A DNA stretch of 15,710 nucleotides from an uncultured Planctomycetaceae bacterium (GTDB taxonomy: Bacteria > Planctomycetota > Planctomycetia > Planctomycetales > Planctomycetaceae): contig CAIJTL010000934.1 of NCBI GenBank assembly GCA_903823545.1, positions 1 through 15,710 of the forward strand. Direction: 5' to 3'. Shown piece after piece: positions 15,588 to 15,710 of this stretch. The notes under the pieces were generated by a model. The model worked only from the letters and a program-made list of their open reading frames with translations, searched no databases and was not told the origin of the DNA. The first letter of the stretch is position 1; each line of letters begins with the position of its first letter. A program made the position numbers and the translations under genes.

Positions 15588-15630
15588 CATGAACCCGGTG
15601 GTGTCACATCACCGGGTTCATGCTTTTGAA
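15588..15630 (+). terminator. Hairpin terminator of RTX copy 2
   Basis: A perfect 13-bp stem, CATGAACCCGGTG (15588-15600) with CACCGGGTTCATG (15610-15622), is followed by CTTTTG. An A-rich run (15582-15587) lies on the 5' side, so it may stop transcription from both directions. The CCCGGTG/CACCGGG core is the same as in the copy 1 terminator. Confidence 0.85.
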
Positions 15631-15710
15631 GGCAGAGCGGTAGAAGCTGCTTCAAAACTTCTTTAATAACCCGCAGCGTGAGTTTTGAAGTTGCGCATTT
15701 GCGGTTCAAC
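15623..15710. other. Right-edge spacer with inverted repeat
   Basis: A 10-bp inverted repeat, CTTCAAAACT (15650-15659) with AGTTTTGAAG (15681-15690), encloses 21 bases. TTTTGAAG also occurs at 15624-15631, so an alternative pairing is possible. No gene is seen before the window ends. Confidence 0.45.

Noticed and set aside
10485..15590. Many long minus-strand and out-of-frame plus-strand open frames across both RTX genes, rich in Ser/Pro/Val
   Set aside because: These are shadows of the Gly/Asp repeat codons, which rarely create stops in other frames. They have low-complexity composition and no ribosome sites.

Overview
The window looks like chromosome of a planctomycete (phylum Planctomycetota), at family level only. 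The evidence is a Tat-exported DUF1501 protein next to a DUF1592/DUF1588/DUF1585-type diheme protein, a protein with pre-peptidase C-terminal (PPC) domains, and two giant surface-type proteins with the planctomycete N-terminal LEPR-XLL motif. The DNA is moderately GC-rich, and most of the major genes have recognisable Shine-Dalgarno sites.

Layout. Positions 1-1785 (+) hold the 3' part of a PPC-domain protein that begins outside the window. It converges on a minus-strand block that reads, in transcription order, OsmC-like protein (6520-6017), DUF1501 protein (5920-4502) and DUF1592-family diheme protein (4505-1902). The last two overlap by four bases (TTGA) and are almost certainly translationally coupled. 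A small ArsC/Spx-like thioredoxin-fold protein (6617-6973, +) diverges from the OsmC gene. A hairpin-rich stretch of about 670 bases follows. It contains one possible 56-residue gene on the minus strand and the long leader of the first giant gene.

Positions 7341-15622 are a tandem duplication of one cassette. Each copy has a structured leader of about 300 bases, an AAGGAGG ribosome site 7 bases before the ATG, a repeat-protein gene of about 1,200 codons, a heptamer-repeat element and a strong hairpin terminator. The two proteins (1238 and 1194 residues) share their N-terminus, first RTX block, last RTX block and 25-residue tail. Their centres differ: copy 1 has two Calx-beta domains and a jelly-roll-like domain, while copy 2 has one Calx-beta domain and a beta-propeller-like domain. 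A proline run joins the centre to the second RTX block in both. The simplest reading is calcium-stabilised surface or extracellular scaffold proteins that present exchangeable middle modules.

Points most worth following up are the central module swap, the duplicated leader hairpin whose pairing is kept by compensating changes, and the heptamer arrays that give the 3' end of copy 1 a 27-pair stem containing only Watson-Crick and G-U pairs. No transposase, CRISPR array, rRNA or tRNA was seen, and no type I secretion gene lies in the window.
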